From the NCBI GenBank assembly GCA_963383645.1, contig OY726557.1:123482223-123546222 (forward strand): a DNA stretch of 64,000 nt, in the 5' to 3' direction. Both the position numbers and the translations under genes were made by a program. Origin of the DNA: Muscardinus avellanarius (Eukaryota; Chordata; Mammalia; Rodentia; Gliridae). This document shows positions 42,190 through 53,352 of this stretch, in pieces; within the stretch, counting starts at the first letter, position 1, and every line of letters begins with the position of its first letter. The notes beneath the pieces were generated by a model, which saw only the letters and a list, made by a program, of their open reading frames with translations, was not told the DNA's origin and ran no database searches.

Positions 42190-42490
42190 TTTCTCTTGGA
42201 ATTTTCTGTCGATGTGATAATATTGCAGGTCCTTTAATTGGCTCTCTGCTCTATTTTATCGCCTCCATCATAATGAACTTTTTATGAGAGAATGTGATGG
42301 GTTTGGAATTGACGGGCAGAATGCAGCTCCAGAGCCCCACTTCCTCCTCTCTTCCCCGGCTTCTTCCAGGAGTGGGAGCCGGTGGGTTGGGAGAGAGGAG
42401 CCTGATGGTGGTGGGAACTGTTGGATGCGTTTGCATTTGACCAGGGGGTGGATTAATAAGGGCCAGGCTGCAGGGACCAGCTGAGCTGCG
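42190..42490. promoter_or_regulatory. Candidate conserved noncoding element
   Basis: 'gtcgatgtgataatattgca', 'cctttaattggctctctgct', 'catcataatgaactttttat' and 'gtttgcatttgaccaggggg' give an AT-rich motif cluster within GC-richer surroundings. Suggestive only. Confidence 0.3.
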
Positions 42491-42864
42491 TCCTCTAGGG
42501 CTGCGAGGGGTGAGAGCCGCCCTTACACCTGCCACAGGCGAGGCCCGGTGCTCAGCTTTGGCCCCTGCCAGGGAGCTGGGGGGAGCGCTTCTGAAGCCAG
42601 TGAGGCAGCCAGGCAGTCCTTAGAACCTTCCATTGGGTCAGGTTCCTTCTCCCAGCCCTGCTGCAGACTGGGATCCAGGCCTTAAGGAGGCCCCTGTGTG
42701 ACCAGCAGGCTAGGAAGTATGGCCTGATATTCTGTGGCATATTTAAAAATGTCCTGAGCATGGCATCCTATCTGTGCTTTGAAAAGCATAGTAGTAAAGA
42801 GAGACTATCCACATTTGTAATTACGAGTGCTAACACAGAGACAGGAAGTCCATTATGTATAATA

Positions 42865-43000
42865 ACTCATTAAATCTTCATGACAGCCTTGTGAGGAAGC
42901 AGTTATTACTGTCCTCCTTTTACAAATGAGAAACAGAGTGGGCAGTAACTTGTCCAAGGTCACACAGCAAGGATTGAGCCGAGGCAGCTGGCTCTGGCAT
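42865..43000 (-). repeat. MIR fragment
   Basis: 'gccttgtgaggaagcagtta', 'ccttttacaaatgagaaaca', 'cttgtccaaggtcacacagc', 'aaggattgagcc'. A second MIR-like trace follows at 43060-43150 ('ctgagagaggtcattcgact'). Confidence 0.85.
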
Positions 43001-43159
43001 CTGCTCCCCCACCCCCTTACTGAGTGTCCTCTGGGCTGAGCAGCCAGGATAGATTCTCCCCATTTCAAAAATACAGAAATACAGGCTGAGAGAGGTCATT
43101 CGACTTGCCTGCAGTCACAGAGCCTCAGAGCACAGGCAGGGGAGACACAGGTGCAGTTT

Positions 43160-43589
43160 CTTTGAGGGCTTACTGAGCGTGCTTGTTTCTTTTACTGCTC
43201 CGCTCTGTCTACAGCATAATTGCCTCTCCTCAGGCCACACGGAGGGGAAGCGTGCTCAGCTGGGTGCTTGGGGAGGACTGGGGGTGCCCTGTTCTGCCTC
43301 AAATCCCCCTCGAGAGGGCCTCGCACTTCCTGCTTCTAGGGGCAACTGCAGCTGGGGTCAACTGGGGAGCCCCCAGTTTGGAATGGGCTGGCCAGCCTCA
43401 GGAAGGAACACCATCCGCGCCCCGGGCGCTGCCACGGCGTCATACGCGCTTCTGATTGAGTCCATTTCTGGGCACGTCCTCCCAGGTCAACTCCAACCTG
43501 CACATGTGCGCAGAGCATGCAGGTAAATAGAGGGAAGTGCTGAGAGCCAGGGCAGCCTAAAAGGTTGGGGAAGGAATCGATGTTCTCCC
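43160..43589. other. Unassigned noncoding sequence
   Basis: GC-rich unique sequence with 90-115 codon frames lacking motifs. No gene recognised. Confidence 0.3.
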
Positions 43590-44130
43590 CAAGCAGCTGT
43601 CCAGAATGGAGTAATAGTTAATAAAGGCTGATTGTGCACACGCAGCTAGCCCAGCAAGCAGAGCAAGCCAGCCCAGGGGGCCCATCCCTCTCCTGCACCT
43701 CTCCATCCCTGGATTAAATCAGACTTTTAGGTAGCGGATCCAATTACAGGGGCGCAGGAGGCCCGGCTGCGCCCAGTGACTGAGCAGGACACGTCAAGGA
43801 ATTCTTAATCCTGCTGATTTGCTGTCCCAGGCTGAAGGAGATGGGGAGAGGGCACAGGTAGGGGTCAGACTCACACCCTGAGCGCAAGGGGAGGTGGAGA
43901 GCACCGCTCCAACCTGATGAGAACACAGGGAGGAGGCCAGGCCCCCCTCCCCCACCCATGGAGAGAAGTCCACCCAGGAGCCGGCCCAGCTCAGGGCTTA
44001 TGGTAAACAGAGACAGCGGCACAGATCTTAGGAAAGTGGAGGATAATTCAGAAATCATTGCTATCTGGCTTTGGAATGTATTGATCTTGCTCCCAAAAGA
44101 TTTACCCACCTAATTCCACCTGGCTTAAGC
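43590..44130. promoter_or_regulatory. Candidate conserved noncoding element
   Basis: 'gaatggagtaatagttaata', 'aaggctgattgtgcacacgc', 'ctggattaaatcagactttt', 'gcggatccaattacaggggc', 'ggaattcttaatcctgctga' and 'atttacccacctaattccac' put homeobox-type cores and CpGs in repeat-free sequence. The inner GC-rich part (43850-44000) looks ordinary. Confidence 0.33.
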
Positions 44131-45588
44131 CAGTAATAAAAATGTACTCGCCTTTTTTGATCACATCTGGCCTGGGTACTGGAGCTCAGGCTCCAGCTGG
44201 CTGGCTGGCTGGCTGCAGGAAGGTACTTTGGTTTACATCTTGTCCACAGAGAGCCACAAAACAGGTCGTGGAAATTAATCACCCAGGGAGACGGGCAAGC
44301 ACGGGAGAGAGTAAACGTTCTAGAGACACTGGATCCAGGCGGCTGCTCTGGAGAGGCTTCCTGGAGGAGTTTCCACCTGACATTGGAAGCAAGAACAGAA
44401 GCTTACAGCCCATCCAGCTGGTCTCCCCCTCCACATGCCACCTCCAGATAAAGTAAACCAGGGAGTATTTGCTGCCTCACTTGGCATTCTTCATGGACCC
44501 CTGTCCTAGGGTCTGAAATGTGCCAGACCCACAGTGACACCCTGTTGAAGGGCCACAGGTGAAGAATCAGACAGCGCCTGGAGCGATGGAGACATGCACC
44601 GCAGGAGAAACAAAATGTCTTGGGCGAGCAGAGCAGCAGGCAGAGGTCCATGCTGCTGCTCCTGGGCCGCCCTGGAGGCCCACGGGCTTGCTCTGACACC
44701 GCCATCGGGCTTCTCTGGAGCTGCTGCATGCGTGTGTGCTCCTGTCCATCCCCGGCGATGGCAGGTCCTGGTCCTCAAGCATCTTCCCTTTTGCCTCTTT
44801 CAGAACCGCAGATCCCTAAAGCCACAGGCATGGCCATGACTTCATTGGTGGATCAGCTGTGTGCGGGGTGAGGGAAATGGTCACTTGGAGAACAGCAAGC
44901 ACGCCAAAGCACCATCAAGGCCACTCTGGCACCCCACGTTGTACATCAGGCACCGCCTGCCCCTCTCCTAAAGGGCATGGGGACGGGAGGCCTGGACACC
45001 GACCTGGCTGGCCCCTTGGGTGCGTCTAGTCTCCCCGGGTTCGGCTTTCTTCATCTCCAGAATGAGGAGTCAGAATAGATGAGGCTCAAGGTTCCTTTTG
45101 ACTCTCAAGATCTGTGAGGCTGGGGTCTCTCACCTCCCCAGCTCACGCTCTATGACTTCCTAATACTGTGGCCACGGGGCTTTTATTTTGTATTTCCTTC
45201 CTTGTTCATGGTTCTAGGCATCGTTTCTGACTGACTGTAGGTGTAATAGAATTTGTACTTTCTCCAAATTTAATTACTAGCAGTAAATGATCAATCAATC
45301 CATTGACTAACTACTTATTGATCCCCCCTGACATGTTCCAAGACAGTTAGGCTGTGTTTGAAACTCAATCCTTTGGTAATTGGCTTATCCTGCCGGGTGC
45401 ATGGCCTCTGTTAAAAGGCATTTGGGTCTTGGTAAATGGCTTTTTATCTAAGTATTTATTTCTCATATCCCAGGACTGCTATCAGGAGACATTTTATGTG
45501 TGTGCTGAGTTTAGCAGGTAAGCCCTGAGATGTAAACATAGACTCTGAGTGGTTGCTGGAATCCTGTGCAAGTCACTCGGGCCTTTCA
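44131..45588. other. Unique block; isolated exon-like segment at 44804-44867
   Basis: A (CTGG)n stretch lies at 44197-44215. A pyrimidine tract ending 'gcctctttcag' and a 'gggtgaggg' donor-like site bound 64 bp at 44804-44867; see findings. 45020-45120 has a MIR-like trace ('catctccagaatgaggagtc'). 45250-45330 ('gatcaatcaatccattgact') may be an old L2/MIR relic. No gene established. Confidence 0.35.
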
Positions 45589-45658
45589 CCAGGCCCCTTA
45601 ACTGAGGGTACCAGGCCCCTTAACTGAGGGTACCAGGACCATAACTAAGGGTGCTAGG
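45589..45658. repeat. 22-bp tandem repeat, about 3 units
   Basis: The unit 'ccaggccccttaactgaggg' plus 'ta' is exact at 45589-45610 and 45611-45632. A diverged third unit follows ('ccaggaccataactaagggt'). Confidence 0.92.
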
Positions 45659-46419
45659 ATAATTCATTTCACCCCAGTGTATCTCTGGTAGCTGCCCTCT
45701 AAACTGAAGGTTTGGGGTTCCATGATCTCTAAGTACTCACATTCCTGAACTCTGATTTTAACTCTCTTTTCCACAAACAGTGTAGCTTAAAGAGACAGGA
45801 AATTTGCATTTCAAACACTGCTGAAGGCGCAAGTCGCCCAGGCTGAGTCCCTCTTGGGAAGATGTGGATAGATGGGGTTGGTGCTTTGAAGTGTGAACAT
45901 TAAGTGCAATCCTTATGCCAGGCACAGGCCAGAGGGAATCGGCCTCGAAGTTTCCAAACGTGCACCTCTTTAAAGATACAGCCATATTCAGTTATCCACA
46001 GGGGGAGGAGTGTGGAGAAGAAATCCAGGCCAATATCCCCCGCCACCCAGGCTCTCCATGTCCCTCCGATCTGCCAAATTGTCACATGTCCAAAAAGGCA
46101 AATTCACTCACCAGCAACATGGGCGAAACCACAGCAGGGCCTGGGTCTGCTCGCCTCGCCCCCAGGCCTCTGCTCAAAACCTTCAGAAATGCGAAGGTGA
46201 ACCTGCTCCCAGTGGAACATCCGTTGGTTTGGAACATCTGTGCTAGGTACACAGGTAGCTGCAATGTGTCAGAATGGGGGTCGTTGACACCCAAGCACGG
46301 AGGCGCAGCCCCTGCCCTCTGTTTTGGCAGTCGGCAGGTTGCCAGGAGAGGGACCATCATAGCAGCATGTGACTGTTCACCATGGACTCCTTCTCTCCCC
46401 ACACGTGGCAGCCCTGTGC
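45659..46419. other. Unassigned noncoding sequence
   Basis: About 760 bp of unique sequence. A 169-codon frame at 45915-46424 (plus) is opposed by minus-strand frames, shows no domain signature and runs into an L2 fragment. Confidence 0.35.
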
Positions 46420-46605
46420 TCTAATCTGAGCCAGTCACTCCCTTCTTCAAAACCCTCACAGGTGTCCACACCCAGAAGCAAGTCCAAACTTCCACACGTC
46501 AGACCTGGCCTGTCTACTCCAGCCAAGCTCTCCTTGGCCCAGTGTTCTGCACACACGTAGGTTTCCAGTATTTACTAAGTCAGTGAATGAGAAGAATTAG
46601 TTTTG
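46420..46605 (+). repeat. L2 LINE 3' fragment
   Basis: 'gagccagtcactcccttctt', 'caaaaccctcacaggtgtcc', 'gcaagtccaaacttccacac', 'tttactaagtcagtgaatga': L2 3' region order. Confidence 0.65.
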
Positions 46606-46654
46606 AATGATCAGTAGAGTCCAGGCCCATTCTGTGTACTTAAAAAGAGGAGGT

Positions 46655-47089
46655 GCTAGACATGGTGGCACATGCTTGTAATCCCCGCATTTGGGAGGCT
46701 GAGACAGGATGATCGCAGTTTGTGGATAGCCTCAGCTACTTGGTGAGGCCCTTTGCAACTGAGTGAGAGCCTGTTTCAAAATAAAGAATACTTGCCGGGT
46801 GTGGTAGCACACACTTGTCATCTCAGCTCATGGGAGGCTGGGACAGGAGGATCGCACAGATTCAAAGCCTCAACTACTTAGTGAGGCTCTGAGCAACTTA
46901 GTGAGACCCTGTTTCCAAATAAAGTATAAAATAGGTCTGGGATTATAGCATGGAGGTAGAAAAGTCCCTGGGTTCCACCCTCAGTACCACAAAAACAAAC
47001 AAACAAAAATAGAGAATAAAAAAAAAATGGGGCTGGGGGTGTAGCTTGGGGGTAGAATGTCCCTGGGTTCCATCCTCAGTACTGCAAAA
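46655..47089 (+). mobile_element. SINE-in-SINE: type G-like outer, type M inner
   Basis: Outer 7SL half 46655-46790 ('agacatggtggcacatgctt' to 'gtttcaaaataaagaata') and ID half about 47028-47085 ('ggggctgggggtgtagcttg'). Inner SINE about 46795-47000 ('gccgggtgtggtagcacaca' to 'caccctcagtaccac'). The block is flanked by 'aaaaagaggaggt' (46642-46654) and 'aaaaagaggaagt' (47090-47102). Confidence 0.92.
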
Positions 47090-47229
47090 AAAAAGAGGAA
47101 GTAGTGAGTGTCTGAGCCACCCTCTGAGTTTCCTTTTTATTCTCAGAGGAATAAAGGTCCCTGAGATTATAGGAGCTGGAAGGGCTCCCCCGTTAAAGAA
47201 GGCCTAGCATCTTGGCCAGGCCACAGTCT

Positions 47230-47795
47230 GGTACTGTCTCATGCCACAGTCCCCTTGTCCACTGAGGTATAGCTGTACACATCTCTTGGTTTCATCTACA
47301 CCTCTCCCCTGCTCCAGCGCCTTTGCACAAATCCAGCTGGGAAGTCTACCCTTATCCTTAACTTCCAGTGTAAATGTCTCTCTATTGACAGACCTACTGA
47401 CTTGTACACCTCACTTCCTTCCTGGCCACCCCACTTTTGTTGTGTTTATTTATTTATTTTGCAGGTCTGAGGATGGAACCCAGGGCATTTGACCTCTGAG
47501 CTACCCCCCGATCTATTTTTTATTCTTTATTTTGAGACAGGGTCTCACTAAGTTATGGAGGGCCATCCGTGAACCATGATCCTCTGGTCTCAGCTTCCCG
47601 AATGCTGGGATTACAAGTGTGCTCCACCAAGCCCGGCTTGTTGAGTTTATTCTTAGTCTGGTCCCTGGCTAGACTGTCAGCCCATTAGCACTTGGACCAA
47701 GACTGCTGTGTTCACTGGTCTCTCCCTGGAGCCTAGAGCAGGGCTCAGTGCTAAGAATGTCCATCAAATAGCTACTGAATGAATAGATGCTCTAC
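47230..47795 (+). repeat. L2 LINE 3' end split by a SINE
   Basis: Left part 47230-47450 ('ccagcgcctttgcacaaatc', 'acttccagtgtaaatgtctc'). Right part 47638-47795 ('ggctagactgtcagcccatt', 'ggagcctagagcagggctca', 'tagctactgaatgaatagat'). Confidence 0.8.
47451..47637 (-). mobile_element. B1-dID SINE, type G, inside an L2
   Basis: 'gcaggtctgaggatggaacc', 'catttgacctctgagctacc', 'tattttttattctttatttt', a shortened 7SL half, end 'ccaagcccggct'. Flanked by 'ttgttgtgtttatt' (47437-47450) and 'ttgttgagtttatt' (47638-47651). Confidence 0.94.
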
Positions 47796-49746
47796 TGTGG
47801 CAGCCTGGGCTGGAGGACCTTGGCCCTCCTCCCACTCACCTAGTTCAGGCAGATGGGGACCTTAAAGGTGTCCCAGGAAAGATGCCATAGCTAGCAGCAA
47901 GGCAGAGAAAGCCAGCCCAAGGCTGACCCTGTACCATTAGCCCACCCGAGCCAGGCCGCCAGCCCATGGAAGCTGCCCCTCAATGAAAGACTCGTCCTTG
48001 GGACTGTGTTTCAATGGCAAGGCCCTCTGGCTTTCTCCTCTTCCGGGGGATGCTTGCTGCTAGATTGGCTGTAATTGTGGGATTTGCATTTGATACACCT
48101 GCAGCCAAAGCCCAGGGGCACTGAGGGCTTTGGAAATCAATAGGAGGAAACAAATATATTCATAAGAGAGGGGTCTGGAGAGGAAGAGAGCACCTCCAAA
48201 GTACATGGCTCGCCATCGGAGGAAGAAGGCCCCCTCCCCACCCCACTAGACCGACTCCAAGCTTAGCCAGAGTACCTGCCTTCCATCGCTGCAGGGAAAC
48301 CCAGACTGTAATTTTGGTGCAAGTCTGAATGAGTTCATTTCTTTTTATTAATCCCAGCATGGGGGGAGGGTAGGCAAGTGGGCTATCGTTGGAGCCTACT
48401 CCTCTTCTCTGTGCTCCTGGGCTTTGGAACAGCAAGATCAGCCCAGCCAGAAGGTGAGGGCATTGAGTGGCAGGGGTGGCTGCGGGGTGAGACCAGATCG
48501 CCCCACAAAAACTGATGGCAGCCAGAGCCGCAGGAGAGGGAGAGGGTGAGGGCAACCACTTTCTGCCCAGACGCGGTGCTGCTCAGGGAACTGGCACAGG
48601 TACCTTTCTGGGTTTACCTGCTGGTGTCCTACAACTAGGAAGGGACCTGGCCAACCTCCCAGGAACCCACTGAGCTATAACATAATGAGGCAAAACCACC
48701 ACCACTGTGCCTTGCCGTTGACAAGGTGCCTGCACGCATCCACGCACAGCAGCTAGGTTTTGCTAAGAGCTGGACCCGGATCCTGAGAAGCCCAGCTGCT
48801 GTTTGAGGCTCTGAAATGATCGGTCCTGAGGGATACATAGACTGGGAAACTCCCTGCAGAGAGAAAGGAGGCACAATGTTAACACCCACAGACATCATAG
48901 GGCCTCAGCCAGCCTCTTTGGGCATTGCCGATTTCCTCATCTGGACAGTGAGCTCCTGGGAGAACAGCTACCATGTCTACAGTATCTGTTGCTGTGGAAA
49001 GCTGCCTTACCTGGCCTGTTAGAGATGTTTCACAAATTTTGTTTTTGTTTCTTTGCAGTGCTGGTGATACCAAGAGTTTTTAAGGAAGTACATACATGAA
49101 AAACAAAAGGAAGAAGATAGAGATGATAATATCTATATCCTAGGGTGTTTGTAGAAATAAATGAGGTCATGTGTATAAATCTTTCATGCACAACAAATGC
49201 TAATGTGTTCAGTTGTTTTACTGTCCTCAGAGTGGTCGGCATACTTCAGACACCAAGTAGGTGGTAGCTCTGGCTCAATCCATGGCCTTCCTTCTTCAGA
49301 AGAGGAATTATTGGAATAAATACAATGTGTTTCCATGTGCTTAGATACAGGGTGGCTCAGGACAGGAGGAAGCACTGCATAGCAGGTACGTAGGCAGCAG
49401 CATTCCTTTTAGGGGTGAGGCATTCACAGCCAAGCTTCAAGCCACCTTCCTCTCAATAAGCCCTGGGGTTAGATTCTGTGTCCGAGATGGAGGTGGCGGT
49501 TAGATTCTGTGTCCTAGAGGGGGAGCCAGGGTGGAAGCCAAGTGGGAGACGGTTCTGTATCCGTGCACTGAGAGAGGTGGGCAGGCACCCTTTGCACACT
49601 TGTCTGGGGTGCTTTTTTTTAATGCTCCAGCAGGTGAGCCCCATGGGAAATCCAGCCTTTTAAAGACCAGGAACTGGGCAGACCTATTGCCAGCATTAAC
49701 TGTGCTAAAAAGAAGTCTCCCCGTTCTGCCCTGCCCTTGCCAGCTA
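47796..49746. other. Unique noncoding block
   Basis: About 1.9 kb. The segment 48055-48175 ('ggctgtaattgtgggatttg', then 'catttgatacacctgcagcc') looks possibly conserved. 49485-49525 contains the phrase 'gttagattctgtgtcc' twice, a local duplication. 49090-49210 has a weak MIR-like trace. No gene recognised. Confidence 0.35.
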
Positions 49747-50055
49747 TGTTAGTCAGCTTCTTGTGACCAGAGTGCCCAACAAGAGTAACTTAAAGGAGGA
49801 AGAGTTTGCAGAAGGGCGTAGAGGAAAGCAGCTCAGCTCAAGGCAGCCAGGAAGCTGAGAGAGGCAGGGGGAGAGACAGACAGCTTTCACTGCCTCTCTG
49901 TAAGTCCATTCAAATTATTAATCCATCAAAAGAATTAATACCATGGTAAAGCCAGAGCCATTATAATTCAGCCATTTCCCTTCTGACCTGGCTGCATTTG
50001 GAAACTTGCTTTTGATACAAGCTTTCAGGGAACATTTCAAATCCAAACCATGCTT
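49747..50055 (+). mobile_element. Rodent interspersed repeat (LTR-like), copy 2
   Basis: Begins 'tgttagtcagcttcttgtga' and continues 'gagtaacttaaaggaggaag', 'ggcagccaggaagctgagag', 'cattcaaattattaatccat', 'gaattaataccatggtaaag', ending 'cagggaacatttcaaatcca' 'aaccatgc'. Same start and end as the copy at 8366-8695 but retaining a different internal part. Confidence 0.7.
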
Positions 50056-50779
50056 CCCCCCTCCTGCCCTGTCTTCTCTAGGAAGTTAAGTGATGCTCTC
50101 TGGAACCCAGCTGCTGTCCTGACCCCTCCCCTGGATCCTGGATGAACCTCCACCCAAACCCGGCCATGAACACCCGCTAATTGTTCATCCACCATGACAC
50201 TGGTGTCATGCTATCAAAGTCCCCGATTGTTCAGGGGAAAAGCCGAATGTTAGGAAAGTTAGTTGACATGTCCTTAACTGCTCGGCCAGTTAACTCCCAA
50301 CCGTCTACTTTGGGACAAGAGAAGAAAGCCAGCTGGCCCCTGGTTTCCAGGTGCACGCATGTGATCAGGAAGGACACACTGACATGAGAGGCCAGCCCCA
50401 GAGCAGCTTAGAGAGGGCAAAAGGGCAGGGATTGTTACCAAAGGCTTCAGGCAGGAAGCAGGGCTATAGCTGAGATGCACAAGTTGGCAACTGACCAATG
50501 GGAGGAAAGGCAGAAAAGGTGCTAGAGATGGAGGTTTCCAGGTCAGAGAGATGACTCTGAAGGTGCCTGTTGGTGGAGGTGGAGCCAGGGTGGATGGGTG
50601 CACAACTCTGTGGTCCTGAGCTAGGTCTGTGGCTGCTTCTTTCAGAGAGAACTGGAGGCCTCTGAGCATGTCAGATCCCTCTCACTGCACTGTGTATCCT
50701 CATTAGCATGTAAACAGGGCCACTGGGAGACATTCCGAAAAACCCATGAGTACTCAGCCGAAAATGTACTGAACTTCCT
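50056..50779. other. Unassigned noncoding sequence
   Basis: Unique sequence of about 720 bp; a 131-codon minus-strand frame (50274-50669) has no recognised motif. Confidence 0.35.
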
Positions 50780-51030
50780 TTATGGGATATCCATTAGGGG
50801 CTGAGCACAGTGCCGGGTCCTTCTCTCCTTTAGATTGAGGTAGAATTCACATAAAGTGCTAGATGCCTTTTATCCATGACCTTGACACTCCAGAACAGCA
50901 ACTCAGGGTAGGTTTTGTTATCACTGTTTTTTAGAGAGGGAAACTGAGCCTCCTAGAGCTTGTGAGACTTGCCCTTGGTGATAGCAGGGAGGTGTTAGAG
51001 GGGCAGGTCTGTGTGGATGCACAGTCCTGC
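50780..51030 (-). repeat. MIR
   Basis: 'ccattaggggctgagcacag', 'gggtaggttttgttatcact', 'gagagggaaactgagcctcc', 'tgtgagacttgcccttggtg': antisense MIR with an internal insertion or divergence around 50830. Confidence 0.65.
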
Positions 51031-52349
51031 CCTTTCTTGTCCCACTGTCATTCATAAACATGCTTATTTATATCATTTGATAAATAAATAAAAATTTCTG
51101 CTCAGAAAGCCTGCTGTCAGCTGGTGCTTTTGACAGAGTCTTTGTTTTAGATTTGGTGACTGGCTGCCGCAGAACCTGGTAAGCCTGGGTTCCAGGTTCT
51201 CTGTAGGCTAGACATGAGTGCCTTTCATGTTTGCCTAGAGAACCCACCCTTTCTCTCCTTACCCTGAGGCCTGGTCCCCCCCACCTCTTGTCTCGGAGCT
51301 GTACCCCTTCTCTCCCAGGCTGTGCCCTTCCTCCCCACCGCTGTGAGCCACAGCGTTTCCGGGGTGCACTGTTGTGTATCAAATGTTTGGCACTGAAATT
51401 CGCACGGCAGCCAGCCTCGCTGTGCTTGTTACAGCTGGGTGGAAACCAGTGCTCTTTGGAAGAGCCGGGGAGGAGTCAATGTTTCAGTCATACTATAAAT
51501 AATATAGCGGGGAGGATGTTGTATAAGCGGTGCTCTGGGTTTTGCCAGGAGGTATGTTTTCCTTCCTTCTTCCTTTTTTTTTTTTTTTCTCTTTTACCAT
51601 TCTCCCTCATCCTCTCTTGATTCAGTCCAGTACAGAATGCCTCCTGCCAGGGATCAGAGGAAAATGGCTCTGCTCCAAGGGAAGGAGAAGATTAAACTGT
51701 TGGAACTGAACAAATCAATCCCTGTAGGGAAAGAGCAGCGGGAGGAGTCTGGCCTGGCCAGGTACTGGGCCATGACCTGGGCACTGTGAGCGAGCATCAG
51801 ACAGGGGTGCAGAAGGGGGTGCTGCCTGGAAAGAGGGCTGGGTGGATCTAGACCTTCACTTTTCTCAGCCAGCAGGTGGAAGGAGGCTGGCTGGTGCCAC
51901 AGAACGGGGATGGCCCCCAATTATAGGGTTCTGGGAGTCAGGCTCTGAAATCAGAGATAGACCAAAGCAGAGCTCCACTCATGGTAAAGACAGGAGCCAA
52001 AGACCAAGCCCAGGAGCAGAGAGCCAGGAGCCCTTAGGGCGAAGGCAAGCTGGAGGTCGGAAGCATCATGGAGAAAGGCGAGCTCTTGGCTAAGGGTGCT
52101 GAAGGCCAGGTTTTGGTGGCGTGCAATTGTGAGAGACTGGTCGTGGGTTTTATACTGAAAGGTGCCTTAGTCCTCTTTCTGTTCTTCTGGGCCTTAGTGC
52201 TTCCTACGATTCAGCCAGCATGAAGTGGGACCTCCCCACCCACGGGGTAGGTGACCATGGAAGTCAAAGGCAGTGGCAACTCTGCAGAGATTATCTCAGG
52301 GAACCAGAGAAAAAGGGAGCCTTTTTCTGGGTCTGCATTTCTTGAAGTG
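51031..52349. other. Unique noncoding block
   Basis: About 1.3 kb. 51340-51550 ('gttgtgtatcaaatgtttgg', 'gtcatactataaataatata', 'gcggggaggatgttgtataa') carries CpGs in AT-mixed sequence and may be conserved. A T-rich tract lies at 51572-51590. No gene recognised. Confidence 0.35.
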
Positions 52350-52740
52350 ATACCTGGCAGTCTCATGTGTGAAAATCATCCAGGGAGCTTTTTTTTTTTA
52401 ATGCAGATATTTTTGTGCCTGTTTCAAATCTACTGAATCCAAATTTTGAATAGGGGCTTGGATTCTACATCCTTTTTTTTTTTTTTTTTTTTTGATGATA
52501 CCGGGGCAGAGTGGGGGTGGGGGTGTTCCTGGAAACCCTTCTACCTCTGGGCTATATATACTCCCAGACCTAGTTTTTTATTTGGAAACAGGGTCTCTTA
52601 GGCCAGCGTGGCTGGCTTCGAATCTGCATGATCCTCCTGCCTCCGCCTCCCAAGCATGGGGATTACAAGTGTGCACCACCACGCCCGGCTGGGAGTCTGC
52701 ATTTTAAATAAACACTTTGGGTGTCTCTAATTTTCATGAA
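52350..52740 (+). mobile_element. MER5-like hAT MITE split by a SINE
   Basis: Left 52350-52470 ('gaaaatcatccagggagctt', 'ttttaatgcagatatttttg', 'aatctactgaatccaaattt', 'aggggcttggattctacat'). Right 52691-52740 ('gggagtctgcattttaaata', 'aacactttgggtgtctctaa'). This is the order of MER5A-type elements. Confidence 0.65.
52471..52690 (-). mobile_element. B1-dID SINE, type F, inside a MER5-like element
   Basis: Long T tract, 'tgatgataccggggcagagt' with an expanded G/T stretch, 'gttcctggaaacccttctac', 'ctctgggctatatatactcc', shortened 7SL half 'ggtctcttaggccagcgtgg' to 'caccaccacgcccggct'. Confidence 0.93.
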
Positions 52741-52997
52741 TTTTGGTGACACCTATTAGGAACGATATTCAGTATCTTTGGCTTGAAAGAGGATTTTAGG
52801 AGAAGGTCTCTCCCACCTGCACAATTTAGTATTGTCCATTTGAAAATCTAGAAGCATTGATTTGGCACCCATTATGTGCAATGCTATGCTAGGCTATTGC
52901 CAGGAGTTGCAAACACAGTCTTAAGGAGGAAGGGACCTCAGAGAGCACCAGCCAGCGAGTGCGAGAGTTATCTTCGTGACACTGTTGACATCTGGTT

Positions 52998-53352
52998 GTC
53001 CATGAGCATCCTGAACATGTAGTCAGTGGCATTCTTGTCCTGTAGTCTATCATGAGCATCCTGAATGCATGCTCATTAGTAGCATCCTTAGCAAGTGGTC
53101 ATCCATGAGCACCCTTGACATGTGATTTTCTGTGAGCATCTTTGACTTGTAGTCTTTTGTGAGCATCCTTGACCCGTGGTCTTCTGTGAGCATCCTTAAC
53201 ATGTGGTACTCTGAGCATCCTTAACCCATGGTCCTCTGTGAGCATCCTTAACATGTGATCTTTTATGTGCATCCTTGGCTTGTGATCGTTCATGAGCATT
53301 CTTGACATGCAGTTGTCTGTCCATAGAATCCTTTATGTATGGTCATCCCTGA
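52998..53352. repeat. 27-bp minisatellite, about 13 units
   Basis: Units begin 'gagcatccttgacatgtggt' plus 'cttctgt'. From 53132 to 53320 seven units have lengths 27, 27, 25, 27, 27, 27 and 27; more diverged units extend left to about 53001. Because 27 is a multiple of three, a 69-codon frame stays open on the minus strand (53099-53308) and encodes a degenerate nine-residue repeat (DHGLRMLTE-like). It is best read as an effect of the tandem repeat, not a gene. Confidence 0.93.

Noticed and set aside
45915..46424. 169-codon frame
   Set aside because: Runs into an L2 fragment and is opposed by other frames; no family signature.
53099..53308. Repeat-protein gene on the minus strand
   Set aside because: The frame is open only because the minisatellite unit is 27 bp; units are degenerate, and no start context or promoter is evident.
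52998..53352. CRISPR-like regular repeat
   Set aside because: There are no distinct spacers: units are contiguous and degenerate, and the genome is mammalian.
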